The position numbers and the translations under genes were made by a program. Source: Deltaproteobacteria bacterium (lineage in GTDB: Bacteria; Myxococcota; B64-G9). From it: a stretch of 5,409 bases of DNA. Position 1 is the stretch's first letter, and each line of letters starts with the position of its first letter. Shown here one piece after another: positions 5,384 through 5,409 of this stretch. The stretch is taken from assembly GCA_030591745.1 (NCBI GenBank), contig JAUVAM010000323.1, positions 1 through 5,409 on the forward strand, in the 5' to 3' direction. The notes under the pieces are model-generated. The model was not told the origin of the DNA. It ran no database searches and saw only the letters and a list, made by a program, of their open reading frames with translations.

Positions 5384-5409
5384 GCGAATCGGAAAAAACG
5401 TAGCACAGA

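Overview
The window is a compact, GC-rich (roughly 60%) bacterial segment. Start sites carry Shine-Dalgarno sequences, genes overlap by 4 to 14 bases, and one start is GTG. The style resembles Myxococcota or another deltaproteobacterium-like lineage, but nothing here fixes the taxon.

Layout. Bases 1-745 hold the 5' part of a minus-strand gene that runs off the left edge. It is a soluble protein of unknown role whose last visible residues may begin an FHA domain. A divergent gap of about 100 bases carries a sigma70-like promoter (792-820) and the ribosome binding site of the first plus-strand gene. From 842 to 5267 six plus-strand genes follow with overlaps or gaps of at most 14 bases, so they look like one operon. 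Bases 5268-5409 hold no convincing gene, only weak inverted repeats and a possible promoter near the right edge.

The operon. The first five genes (842-1642, 1639-2469, 2473-3381, 3368-3961, 3958-4755) all encode single-domain relatives of the catalytic domain of 2-oxoacid dehydrogenase E2 acyltransferases (the chloramphenicol-acetyltransferase fold). None has a lipoyl domain or a peripheral-subunit-binding domain, and no E1 or E3 gene is present, so this is not an ordinary dehydrogenase complex. The sixth gene (4770-5267) encodes a START/Bet v1-like protein resembling DUF2505, a fold that often holds hydrophobic ligands.

Main observation. Known E2 and CAT enzymes build the active site at the interface of two subunits: one gives the His (and Asp) of HxxxD, the neighbour gives a Ser or Thr. 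In this cluster the two halves appear to be divided between paralogs. Proteins 1 and 4 keep HxxxD but have Leu at the Ser/Thr position. Proteins 3 and 5 keep Thr or Ser but have lost the His (Gln, Leu). Protein 2 has lost both. All five frames are intact and translationally coupled. This suggests, as inference, an obligate hetero-oligomeric acyltransferase or a non-catalytic acyl/CoA-binding assembly, with the START-like protein as a possible ligand carrier. The substrate cannot be read from the sequence.
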